NCBI GenBank assembly: GCA_021647765.1
Contig: JAKIUD010000016.1
Coordinates: forward strand, 5,001-54,678
DNA: 49,678 nt
From: Desulfuromusa sp.
GTDB lineage: Bacteria > Desulfobacterota > Desulfuromonadia > Desulfuromonadales > Geopsychrobacteraceae
Direction: 5' to 3'
Below the pieces are notes generated by a model that worked only from the letters and a program-made list of their open reading frames with translations, was not told the origin of the DNA and made no database searches. Of this stretch, positions 1 through 8,300 are shown in pieces. Within the stretch, counting starts at the first letter, position 1; every line of letters starts with the position of its first letter. A program made the position numbers and the translations under genes.

Positions 1-333
1 AACCTTGATTCCAGCGGCAGTTTCATAGATGCCACTACCGCGACCCGGGAGTCCTGGTGGGTAATTTGCCGGACGTAATAGACGAGATTCGCGATCCAGT
101 ATCGGCATGATTTCTTTTTTGTCCCAAATATGATTTCCACTGGTCACAACATCAACACCGGAATCAAACAATTCACGCAGGACAGACCCCGTCAGACCGT
201 ATCCAGCAGCAGCATTTTCACCATTAGCGACAACCAGATCAACAAAATGTCGATCAATCAAACGACCAAGGTTCTCTGCTAAAGTTCGCCTTCCCGCCCG
301 GCCAACAATATCACCAATAAATAACAACCTCAC
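1..333 (-). CDS. ymdB: YmdB-family metallophosphoesterase, N-terminal part (runs off the window)
   Basis: The reading frame starts at a GTG with a GGAG sequence about 8 bases upstream and opens VRLLFIGDIVGRAGRRTL. It continues with VVANGENAAAGYGLT and VVTSGNHIWDKKE. These are the metal-binding blocks (GDIVG, NGEN, GNH) of the YmdB/TIGR00282 calcineurin-like phosphoesterases. The B. subtilis member is a 2',3'-cyclic nucleotide phosphodiesterase involved in biofilm decisions. Family members are about 260 residues and only 111 are inside the window, so the C-terminal half is missing because of the window edge. It follows rny in the same direction, the arrangement also known from Firmicutes, which points to a link with RNA turnover. 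The family call is firm; the physiological role here is inferred. Confidence 0.88.
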   Translation of the reverse strand, partial: MRLLFIGDIVGRAGRRTLAENLGRLIDRHFVDLVVANGENAAAGYGLTGSVLRELFDSGVDVVTSGNHIWDKKEIMPILDRESRLLRPANYPPGLPGRGSGIYETAAGIKV

Positions 334-354
334 AAAACACTCCAGATATGAAAT

Positions 355-404
355 CAGGGCTCGGGTCAAAATTTCCCATAAGGGAAAAAGCAACACGAGC
401 CCTG
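355..404 (-). other. Nested hairpin between rny and ymdB
   Basis: Nine-base arms CAGGGCTCG (355-363) and CGAGCCCTG (396-404) are perfect complements. They enclose a second hairpin, TTTCCC (372-377) with GGGAAA (382-387). It lies in the gap after rny and before the ymdB start. There is no clear T-run after it in the minus direction, so it looks more like an attenuating or mRNA-stabilising structure than a strong terminator. Confidence 0.55.
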
Positions 405-435
405 CCTGTTCCTATTTTCCATGAAAAATCGACGC

Positions 436-2001
436 TTATTTGGCGTACTCGACAGCCCTGGTTTCACGAATAACATTAACCCGGATCTGTCCCGGGTAGG
501 TCAGTTCCTGCTCAATTTTGCTGGCAATATCTTTTGCCAATACATGTGAATAATCATCCGTAACTTGATCACTCGACACCATGACCCGAATTTCACGACC
601 AGCTTGAATCGCAAAGCAACCGGTCACTCCATCAAATGAGGTAGCAACCTGCTCCAGATCACGTAACCGCTTGACATAGGTTTCCAAGGTCTCTCTGCGT
701 GCTCCGGGACGTGCGCCAGACAAGGCATCTGCTGCCTGGGTTAAAATCGCCAGAACTGTTTCCGGTTTTTCATCCTCATGATGTGCTGCAATAGCGTGGA
801 CAATTTGGGGTGATTCGCCATACTTGCGTGCAAGATCACCACCATTGACCGCATGGGAACCTTCCATCTCGTGGCTGACTGCCTTACCAATATCGTGGAG
901 CAAACCAGCACGCTTTGCCTGCTTAACATCGCCCCCCAGTTCAGCAGCCATCATGCCGCACAGGAAAGCTACCTCAATCGAATGTACCAGCACATTTTGT
1001 CCATAGGAGGTTCGATACTTGAGCATCCCAAGTAACTTTATAATTTCAGGATGGATACCATGCACCCCGACATCAAAAGTTGCCTGCTCACCTGCCAGGC
1101 GGATTTCCTCGGCAACTTCCTCCTGAGCTTTCACAACCAATTCCTCTATTCGTGCAGGATGGATTCGACCATCAGCAATCAGTCGCTCCAACGAAATTCT
1201 GGCGACCTCCCTACGGACAGGATTAAACCCGGAAATCACAACAGCCTCAGGAGTATCATCGATAATGAGATCAATCCCGGTTGCTGCTTCAATGGCACGA
1301 ATATTCCGCCCCTCACGTCCGATGATCCGCCCTTTCATTTCATCCGATGGCAAAGGAACAACACTGACGGTCTTTTCTGCAACAAAGTCTCCAGCATAAC
1401 GTTGAATTGCCAAGGCCATAATCTTTCTCGCCTTTTTATCGGCAACTTCATGAGCCTCTTCTTCAATTTTTCTAATTCCCCTGGCGGCATCGTGGCGTGC
1501 TTCGCTCAACATTGCATCAATTAACTGCTGTTTGGCTTGCTCGGCACTCATACCAGAGATATTTTCCAGTTTATTCCGTTGCTCAGTGTAGATCTGGTCA
1601 ATTTCACGGTTCTTTTTCTGTAACTGATCACTACGTTCGCGATGTTGAGCTTCCTGACGACTCAACTCTTCACTCCGCTTCTCAATATTGTCCTGCTTGC
1701 GTTCGAGATTTTCCTCCTTCTGTTGAAGACGATTTTCTTGAACCTGAATCTCTTTGCGTAACTGACGAGCCTCCTGTTCCCAATCGGTCTTCGCCTGCAG
1801 AACCACATCCTTAGCTTGAATAGCAGCCTCTTTACGAAGGGAATCAGCGTCCTTTTCTGCGTCGCTGACAATTTTTTCTGCTTCAACCTTAGCATTGTTA
1901 AGCGTTGATTCAGACAGTTTCCGACGCAAAATCATACCGAGAAAAACACCCACAGCCAAGGCCGCGAGAATGAATATTGTTGTTAAATTATCAGCATGCA
2001 C
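436..2001 (-). CDS. rny: Ribonuclease Y
   Basis: This 521-residue protein is a membrane-anchored endoribonuclease that starts mRNA decay. Residues 8-26 form one transmembrane segment. A long charged coiled coil covers roughly 30-200. A KH RNA-binding domain lies at about 224-280 (GRIIGREGRNIRAIE). The HD metal-dependent phosphohydrolase domain follows, with H340 and the HD pair in LLHDIGKA at 369-370, then an AAHHED block near 405. Length and domain order match RNase Y of Firmicutes and other bacteria. It sits 43 bases after fthC in the same direction and precedes ymdB, so cotranscription is likely. Organisms with RNase Y often rely on it in place of, or next to, RNase E. Confidence 0.97.
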   Translation of the reverse strand: MHADNLTTIFILAALAVGVFLGMILRRKLSESTLNNAKVEAEKIVSDAEKDADSLRKEAAIQAKDVVLQAKTDWEQEARQLRKEIQVQENRLQQKEENLERKQDNIEKRSEELSRQEAQHRERSDQLQKKNREIDQIYTEQRNKLENISGMSAEQAKQQLIDAMLSEARHDAARGIRKIEEEAHEVADKKARKIMALAIQRYAGDFVAEKTVSVVPLPSDEMKGRIIGREGRNIRAIEAATGIDLIIDDTPEAVVISGFNPVRREVARISLERLIADGRIHPARIEELVVKAQEEVAEEIRLAGEQATFDVGVHGIHPEIIKLLGMLKYRTSYGQNVLVHSIEVAFLCGMMAAELGGDVKQAKRAGLLHDIGKAVSHEMEGSHAVNGGDLARKYGESPQIVHAIAAHHEDEKPETVLAILTQAADALSGARPGARRETLETYVKRLRDLEQVATSFDGVTGCFAIQAGREIRVMVSSDQVTDDYSHVLAKDIASKIEQELTYPGQIRVNVIRETRAVEYAK

Positions 2002-2044
2002 AGTAATATCCTCTCTTTGCAGAGTTTATAATGAACCCGCCATC

Positions 2045-2605
2045 CTAAATATGACAGGGAATGAATCTTCTTTCCGTTGCAATAAAATCTACCGTTTGAT
2101 CGTGTGCTTCAATTGGCAGACCATCACAGAGCTGCCCTTCAAAACAGAGTCCAACCGTGACACTTCCTGCTGGTTTTCCGGCTAGCTGCCGATCATAAAA
2201 GCCACGCCCATATCCTAAGCGATACCCACGCAAATCAAAAGCAACACCAGGAACGACAATGAGGTCAAGATCAGTAATAGTTGCTCTTTCTCCCACCCCC
2301 GGTTCAGCGACACCAAAAGCCCCGGACACCAGTTTATCAAGTTTGTGCACTTCAATAAATTCCAGTTCATCACCAACGACTTTTGGATAATAAACTCGCT
2401 GATTCAATTTTCTGGCTGCAGTAAAAATCTGCTCCGTTGCCACCTCATTATGAATCGGGCTATAGAGTGCAAGAGTCCCCGCCCGGGCAAAAGGGGCTGA
2501 AGCGATCAACTGCTGCTGCGCCTGATGGCTGAAACGGAAACATAACACCGGATCCAATTGTTTACGCCAAGTTAGAAACCGTTTCCGAACCGTTTTTTTT
2601 TCCAT
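2045..2605 (-). CDS. fthC: 5-formyltetrahydrofolate cyclo-ligase
   Basis: The protein (also called YgfA/MTHFS) converts 5-formyl-THF to 5,10-methenyl-THF using ATP. The family signature is present: a basic N-terminus (EKKTVRKRF), LALYSPIHNEV, then VPGVAFDLRGYRLGYGRGFYD near the C-terminal third. I chose the ATG at 2605, giving 186 residues. The next upstream ATG (2635) would place the start inside a palindromic repeat and add ten residues unlike the family. No strong Shine-Dalgarno sequence is visible before either start. The gene lies downstream of zapA and a probable 6S RNA, the classical ssrS-ygfA linkage seen across Proteobacteria. Confidence 0.93.
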   Translation of the reverse strand: MEKKTVRKRFLTWRKQLDPVLCFRFSHQAQQQLIASAPFARAGTLALYSPIHNEVATEQIFTAARKLNQRVYYPKVVGDELEFIEVHKLDKLVSGAFGVAEPGVGERATITDLDLIVVPGVAFDLRGYRLGYGRGFYDRQLAGKPAGSVTVGLCFEGQLCDGLPIEAHDQTVDFIATERRFIPCHI

Positions 2606-2630
2606 ATCAATTGAGTCTTTTGTAAAAGTC

Positions 2631-2707
2631 GTCATCCTCGTGAAAACGGGAACCCAGATTTTGACAAATCCAAGAAACCTCTGGATTCCCGCCTACGCGA
2701 GAATGAC
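2631..2707. repeat. REP-like palindromic repeat upstream of fthC
   Basis: Two imperfect inverted arms of 27 bases (2631-2657, beginning GTCATCCTCG, and 2681-2707, ending GAGAATGAC) flank a 23-base centre. The wording (GTCAT...CGGGAA.CCAG / CTGGATTCCCGC...GAATGAC) resembles the abundant intergenic palindromic repeats of many Proteobacteria. It lies in the leader between the RNA gene and fthC. Only this copy is visible in the window. Confidence 0.6.
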
Positions 2708-2808
2708 AGTCTCTGAATTTTAAAGGCTTTTACAAGAGGCTCTTCAGTAAAGACAGTTACAGGCGTTCAGAGCAACAGAAAATGGAGGGGGCACAAAAGA
2801 AAGGGGAA

Positions 2809-2996
2809 ATAGACTATAGAATGCAAATCCAAATATCAGGCATGGTATCAGTTAAAACTATCCATACCTGAAAATCAGCAGATATTTTCTTCGCCAACTA
2901 ACCAGAATTATCTGCACCAACAAAAACTACAAAAAGGATCGCAACGCCCCTACCAAAGGCAGGGTTTGAAACGCCTTAACAGGCGTACGTGTCTAT
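2809..2996 (-). ncRNA. ssrS: Probable 6S RNA
   Basis: The 500-base gap between zapA and fthC holds what looks like an independent RNA gene on the minus strand. A perfect TATAAT box is followed by about 188 nt whose ends can pair (GTCTAT at 2991-2996 with ATAGAC at 2809-2814). Internal hairpins include ACGCC/GGCGT and CCTGCC/GGTAGG near the 5' end, CAGATA/TATCTG, and a 10-bp stem at about 2837-2872. Length, a long closed structure, and position between zapA and fthC fit 6S RNA, the regulator that binds RNA polymerase holoenzyme. The identification rests mainly on position and size; I could not run a covariance model. It could be another structured small RNA. Confidence 0.55.
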
Positions 2997-3001
2997 ACTT
3001 A

Positions 3002-3030
3002 ATTATATTGTGCCGTACCAAATCTATCTA
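3002..3030 (-). promoter_or_regulatory. Promoter for the probable 6S RNA
   Basis: On the minus strand, TAGATA (3025-3030) and TATAAT (3002-3007) are separated by 17 bases, a good sigma-70 match. The expected start near 2996 coincides with the 5' arm of the RNA's closing stem. Confidence 0.6.
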
Positions 3031-3048
3031 AAAGCCCTGATCACAGGG
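3030..3048 (-). terminator. Short terminator after zapA
   Basis: On the minus strand, CCCTG-TGAT-CAGGG is followed by CTTTT. It lies about 60 bases after the zapA stop and directly before the RNA promoter. The stem is short and the T-run only four bases, so termination is probably partial. Confidence 0.4.
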
Positions 3049-3105
3049 TCACTACAACCGCTTTTCTAACATTATGTGACCGATAATACATTTTAATTAT
3101 CAACT

Positions 3106-3399
3106 TTAGCAACCAGAATTATTGGAAACAGCACGTTCTAAGTGTTCAACAAGCTGTTCCAAGCGGCTATCTCGCCCTTCTAAATCCTGTTTTTTTTGAT
3201 CCAGCAATTGTAAATGCTGACCGGCAAGATTCAGTAAGGTCAAAACTGTCAGGTCTCTTGTATCAACAGACATACCAGCACCTGTCTCTGCCAATTTTTC
3301 TTCAATAAACCTGACCACCCGCTGCACTTGATCCTCAGATTCTTGACTACGAAAACTATATTCACGACCCAGAATGCTAATTTGAACGCTGGAATTCAA
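3106..3399 (-). CDS. zapA: Cell division protein ZapA
   Basis: This small cytoplasmic protein (97 residues) bundles FtsZ filaments at the division site. The N-terminal half (VQISILGREYSFRSQESEDQ, VVRFIEEKL) matches the ZapA head domain. The C-terminal half is a coiled coil (LDQKKQDLEGRDSRLEQLVEHLERA). The length is normal for the family. Its ATG overlaps the end of the upstream coiled-coil gene by four bases, so the two are probably translationally coupled. Neighbours ftsY and smc place it in a cell-division and chromosome-maintenance cluster. Confidence 0.9.
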   Translation of the reverse strand: MNSSVQISILGREYSFRSQESEDQVQRVVRFIEEKLAETGAGMSVDTRDLTVLTLLNLAGQHLQLLDQKKQDLEGRDSRLEQLVEHLERAVSNNSGC

Positions 3400-3587
3400 G
3401 ATTCCTCCAGTTGGACATTATCAAGACGCTTAAGTATCCGATCGATCTCTTCAAGAAGGTAGCTCCGCTCTTCTTGCCACTTCATCTTTTCTATTTGAAG
3501 AGTGTCATTATTAACTTTCAGACGACTGTTTTGCTCGAGCAATATCTCAATTGCACTCTCTAACCGATCTAAAATTTCCATTTTCAA
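3396..3587 (-). CDS. ZapB-like coiled-coil cell division protein
   Basis: The 63-residue product is almost entirely a predicted coiled coil (LDRLESAIEILLEQNSRLKV, then LQIEKMKWQEERSYLLEEID) with no other domain. It matches the size and heptad character of ZapB-type partners of ZapA, although sequence identity in such proteins is a weak guide. Start choice between Met1 (3587) and Met3 (3581) is uncertain. It overlaps zapA by four bases, which supports joint function at the Z ring. I leave the symbol blank because the family assignment is by shape and context. Confidence 0.7.
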   Translation of the reverse strand: MKMEILDRLESAIEILLEQNSRLKVNNDTLQIEKMKWQEERSYLLEEIDRILKRLDNVQLEES

Positions 3588-3628
3588 ATATCCCCACCCA
3601 GAAGTTCAAGTTGTTTTTCTTGTTTAGC

Positions 3629-4879
3629 TCACTCACTATCAAATAGCACTGAAATAAACATTTCGGCATCAAAGGGTCGTAAATCATCAATCTTCTCTCC
3701 AATACCGACAAAACGAACCGGTACTTGCAACTCTGCAGCGATAGCGATGATAATTCCCCCTTTGGCGGTGCCATCCAATTTTGTCAGGGCAATTCCATCC
3801 AGTGGTACGGCTTGATTAAATAATTGAGCCTGAGTTAAGGCATTTTGTCCTGTTGTTGCATCAAGAACCAAAAGAACCTCGTGGGGAGCTCCAGGAATTT
3901 CCCGATCAAGAACCCGACGAATTTTTTTCAGTTCTTCCATCAGGTTGACTTTTGTATGCAAACGGCCAGCGGTATCAAGCAACAAAATATCTGCTTTGCG
4001 AGCAACGGCGGCCTTGGCTGCATCAAAAGCTACCGCGCTGGGATCGGCTCCCTCAGTATGACTGATGACCTCTACCTCAGCCCTTTCACCCCAAATCTGT
4101 AATTGCTCTGCTGCGGCCGCACGGAAAGTATCTCCAGCACCAAGAATAACCTTTTTACCATCTAAGGCAAATTGGTTGGCTAACTTACCTATTGTCGTCG
4201 TTTTACCAACACCATTGACACCAATGACCATGATAACAAAAGGAGCTGCACTGGTAACATCTAATGGTTTACTTTCAAAGGTTAATATTTTCCTCAATTC
4301 ATCGATCAGCAACTGACGCACCTGGCTGGGGGAGATCAACTCACTTCTTGCCTGACTCGACTCCAAAGATCCAATCAACTGTTGCGTTGTTTTAATTCCT
4401 AAATCGGCAGTGATCAAAATTTCTTCGAGTTCTTCAAGCAAATCTTCATCAATAGAGGTGCGACTGCGTAATAAGCTGTCAACCCGACCTACTAACGAAG
4501 ACTGGGTTTTGGATAGACCACGTTTGAGTCGTTCCAGCAGACTCAAGCTTTCTTCGAGCTCTTCTTCCGGTTCTGGTTCTAGAACGGACTCTTCCGCAGG
4601 TTCAAATTCTATAGCATCGTGCTTTTCTGTTTGTTTTTTTTGTTCTTCTGCTTGCGCTATTCCGTCATCACTCTCTTTAGATCTTCTGAATGATTTCAGA
4701 AGAAACAGGACAAACAGCAGAACAACAACCGTGACTCCAAGATATAAAATAGCAAAGGCCGCTAATTGCCGGTATTCTTCTGGAACCCCGACAGAAGCCA
4801 GCAACTGCGACAAACTTAAAATAACAGCATTGAGCCATTCCACCATATCGACCCAAGGTAACGATCTAAACCATTCCAT
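3629..4879 (-). CDS. ftsY: Signal recognition particle receptor FtsY
   Basis: This 416-residue SRP GTPase is the docking receptor that brings ribosome-nascent chains to the Sec translocon. A transmembrane segment is visible at about 41-63, unusual compared with the peripheral E. coli protein but common in other lineages. An acidic linker (about 90-112) follows, then the N domain and the G domain. G motifs are intact: GVNGVGKT at 220-227, DTFRAAAAEQ from 250, DTAGR at 302-306 and TKLDGTAKGG from 366. An AAGGA-type ribosome site lies about 10 bases before the ATG. It is collinear with smc and the Roadblock gene upstream. Confidence 0.97.
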   Translation of the reverse strand: MEWFRSLPWVDMVEWLNAVILSLSQLLASVGVPEEYRQLAAFAILYLGVTVVVLLFVLFLLKSFRRSKESDDGIAQAEEQKKQTEKHDAIEFEPAEESVLEPEPEEELEESLSLLERLKRGLSKTQSSLVGRVDSLLRSRTSIDEDLLEELEEILITADLGIKTTQQLIGSLESSQARSELISPSQVRQLLIDELRKILTFESKPLDVTSAAPFVIMVIGVNGVGKTTTIGKLANQFALDGKKVILGAGDTFRAAAAEQLQIWGERAEVEVISHTEGADPSAVAFDAAKAAVARKADILLLDTAGRLHTKVNLMEELKKIRRVLDREIPGAPHEVLLVLDATTGQNALTQAQLFNQAVPLDGIALTKLDGTAKGGIIIAIAAELQVPVRFVGIGEKIDDLRPFDAEMFISVLFDSE

Positions 4880-4923
4880 ATACTTTCAAATCCTTAACAA
4901 TTTAAACTGTAATATTTCAACAA

Positions 4924-5283
4924 TCATTCAAATTCACCACGTAATTCTTCAATACAACAGCGCATTTTATATGTTGCACGGGCGGTAATTGACTCCAGCC
5001 CCAACTGCAATATCAGCAGATAGTCTTTGGTTAAGGGGGCAATTAAAGTTTTATTCTGATCGGTACGAATGACAACATCCTCAAGGGCACCACTGTCAAC
5101 CCGGGATAGTGCATCCCGCAGGAGACTGAGAATGATCCCACTGTGTGCACCAAGAACTTTGATATCATACTCATCGACCCGCGCAACCTGATCAACGGAC
5201 TCCCCCTCCCAATCAATAATTATCGCCCCCCGAGCACCAGGAATATCTTCTAACAACCGATTCAATAATGATTTAAATGGCAT
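4924..5283 (-). CDS. Roadblock/LC7 domain protein (MglB-like)
   Basis: The 119-residue protein is a single Roadblock/LC7 fold. It opens FKSLLNRLLEDIPGARGAII, continues with the beta strand and helix region GILSLLRDAL-like, and ends with a Cys pair and an acidic tail (MRCCIEELRGEFE). Bacterial members often act with small Ras-like GTPases: MglB is the activator of MglA in polarity and motility. No GTPase gene is adjacent. A GAGGT ribosome site lies 7 bases before the ATG. It lies between smc and ftsY in the same direction, 33 bases after smc. The fold is confident; a polarity or division role is inference from neighbours. Confidence 0.82.
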   Translation of the reverse strand: MPFKSLLNRLLEDIPGARGAIIIDWEGESVDQVARVDEYDIKVLGAHSGIILSLLRDALSRVDSGALEDVVIRTDQNKTLIAPLTKDYLLILQLGLESITARATYKMRCCIEELRGEFE

Positions 5284-5316
5284 GACAGACCTCGTTGGTC
5301 AAAACACTACATCAAT

Positions 5317-8300
5317 CTATGCAGACAGAGCGTTATCAACAACCCCGGAAGGGGCATCATTGATGCGCACAGAAACCAATTTTGATATTCCTGGTTCCTG
5401 CATCGTAACTCCGTACATAACATCGACAATCCCCATAGTTCGCTTACTATGGGTGATAATAATAAATTGTGACTGTTTTGTCATCTCTTTGACGATATCG
5501 GCAAAGCGGTCGATATTAGCATCGTCCAGGGGAGCATCAACTTCATCGAGAATACAGAACGGAGTTGGTTTGATCAAAAACAGTGAAAAAATTAACGCCA
5601 CAGCTGTCAGAGCCTTTTCTCCCCCGGAGAGTAAATTGACACTCTGCAAACGTTTTCCTGGTGGCTGGACAATTATATCAACACCTGTTTCAAGTAAATC
5701 ACTCTCATCTGTCAACCGTAATTCAGCCTTGCCGCCATTAAATATTCGGGGGAAAACCTGCTGGAATTTCATATTGACCTGTTCAAATGTTTCCTTGAAG
5801 CGTCTTCTTGTTGTCCGATTGATCTGGGTGATCGCTTTTTGTAAATCGTCCAAAGATTGATTCAAATCATCGCGCTGCTGTAATAAGAAATCGTAGCGCT
5901 CTTCTTGTTCACGATACTCATCTATCGCCATCAAGTTGACTTCGCCGAGCGATTCGATACGCTGCTGTAACCGCTTTAATTGCTGCTGTTGCCGTTCCAG
6001 CCCGTCTTCAGTCGCTTCAGGAACCAGATGCTCCAGTAAATCAACGCGATAGCGCTCTAAAATTCCCTGGCGAACATGCTCAGCATCAACCTGCAGCTCA
6101 TGGTGTCGAAGTTGTAACTGTGAAACGGCCTTGCGTAATTCTTCAGCCTCTGAACGGACTCGGCGCAACTGCTCGCGAAACTCATCCAATCGCAAACGCT
6201 GCTGCTCAGATCGATCACGAATTGTTTCATTGCTCTGCTGCTGCTCAGCCCGTCGATTTAAAAGCAGATCAAGTTCAACTTGCAGGTGCTGATTTTTCTC
6301 CTGAAGCTGTTGTCGAGAATCAAGTCCATCTTTCTTGCGCTGCTTAAGCTGGACAATACGCTGCTCAATCTCCCGTTGCTGCTTTTCAATCCGTGACAGG
6401 GTCTCACCCGTGGCATGGTGTTGCTGCTGCAAAGAGGCCAAACCTACACGCTGCGCAGTCAACTCATTTCGAGAACTATCGAGTTGAGCCCGCAATTCAG
6501 TTAAAGCCTGCTGTCGCTGCCGAGAAAGATCCTCCAATTGTAGCTGTCGTTTTTCAAACTGTCGACTCCCTTCTGACAACTGTTCTTTTTCCTGTGTCAG
6601 TGCTTCCCGCCCCTCATCAATCTGTTCCAAATCAAAAACCAGCAACGCCAGACGTTTATTCAAATGATCATCTTCAGTCTGTAACCCCTGACGATCTTTG
6701 GCAAGATCCAGTGCTTGTAATTCCAAACGATGCCTTTCAGAAATTGCCGCCTGTTGAGCCTCCTCCAATTGAAGAAGATGTTCCTGTAATTGTTCCAGAT
6801 CCTTTTGACTGGCAGAAAATTCTTTGTCCAATCTGGAAATTTCACCTGTAATTTCATCTAGTTGTCGTTGCCTCCGCAATAAGCCCGTCTCGCTGGAACC
6901 TGTCGTGCCTCCAGTCAGAACCCCCTTCCAGTCAAAGCACACCCCTTGCCGATCAACAAGCATTACCCCCACGGGAAGGGTCTCCTCAAAATACTCGGGA
7001 ACGGCATCAACCAGAAATACTCCCGAAAGAAGTTGGCCAACAAGTTGCTCAGATCCTTGTTCCGGAGTGACCAGACGGGTCAACGGAATACCAGTGGCAA
7101 ACGTGACCATTGGTAAATGACGCAACGGAAAAAGCAGTGTCGCTCGAGCCTGTTGTTCTTTCAGGGATAATAAGATTGCAGCAATATCTGAAGAATTATC
7201 CACAGGAACAGCTTGAAGCCGCGCACCTAACACCATCTCTACGGCAACTTCAAACTCTGCAGAAACCTTTAATAGGTCGGCAAAGATGTTTTTCCCAGCA
7301 GAATTTTCCTTTAAAAGAATCCGGGTTCCATCTCCATAGCCTTCAAAATTGCGCTGTAGAGCCGTCAATGATTCCTTGATCGAGTGATTATTTCCTAATT
7401 GTTGGCGTAGCTTATTTTGCCTCGTTGTTTCTTTATCCAGCAATTCTCTCTGCTGCGCAAGTTGATCACTCAAGCCCTCGGTTCGCTCATTCAAACTATC
7501 CTGTAGGGTACGAACCTGTTCCAAATTTTCAATTAATTGCTCGCGGCGAACCTGTAATTCAATTTGTTGTTCCTGAATGTTTTGCGAATCCTTATATGTA
7601 TATTGGCGACGCTCCGCCTCTGCGCTAAGGCGCCGGTCAATTTCATCGCGACGATTTGCCAGCCGGTTGGCCTGGGTAAACAGATCAAGCAATTCACTGC
7701 GGCACTCCTCAAATTGAGCATTTAATTGTTGTTCTTGAGACAAACTGTTTTTTAATCCCGCTTCACGCTTCTTAACTTCATTCCGCAGGGTTTCCAGTTT
7801 TTCGGCAAAGACTTTATCTTGTTGCTGCAACTGAAGATGTTCTTTCTCCAACTCAGCCAACCGGCCAGTATTGTCTATCAGCTCCCCTTGAAGCTCTGTC
7901 TCCTGGGCAGAAAGTTGTTCCTGCTGCCGAATCGTCATTGTCCGTTCACTCTCAACCCGCTGAATTTCAGAACCTAAATGATAGATCTTTTCCTGAGCCT
8001 GACTATACTCAGCCTCTACCAGAGACAAATGCAGTTGCTGCTCTTCAAGCTGGAGATCTTCCTCCTCTAACCGCGCATCAAGTCGGGAAAGGATCGTTGC
8101 TTGCTCCTGTTCCCGTTGAGAGGTCAAGCTAAGTTCAGCACTTATTTTTTGAAAACGATTCCCCGCCAGGCTGAGTTCAATCTGCTTAACCTCCCCCCGA
8201 TAATTACGAAATTTTTCCGCCCTCTGAGCCTGACGTTTAAGGGTACTCATTTGCCGCCTGACTTCGGTAATAATATCTCCAAGACGGGTCAAATTTTGCC

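Noticed and set aside
2606..2635. Upstream start of fthC at 2635
   Set aside because: It lies inside the palindromic repeat and adds residues not typical of the family.
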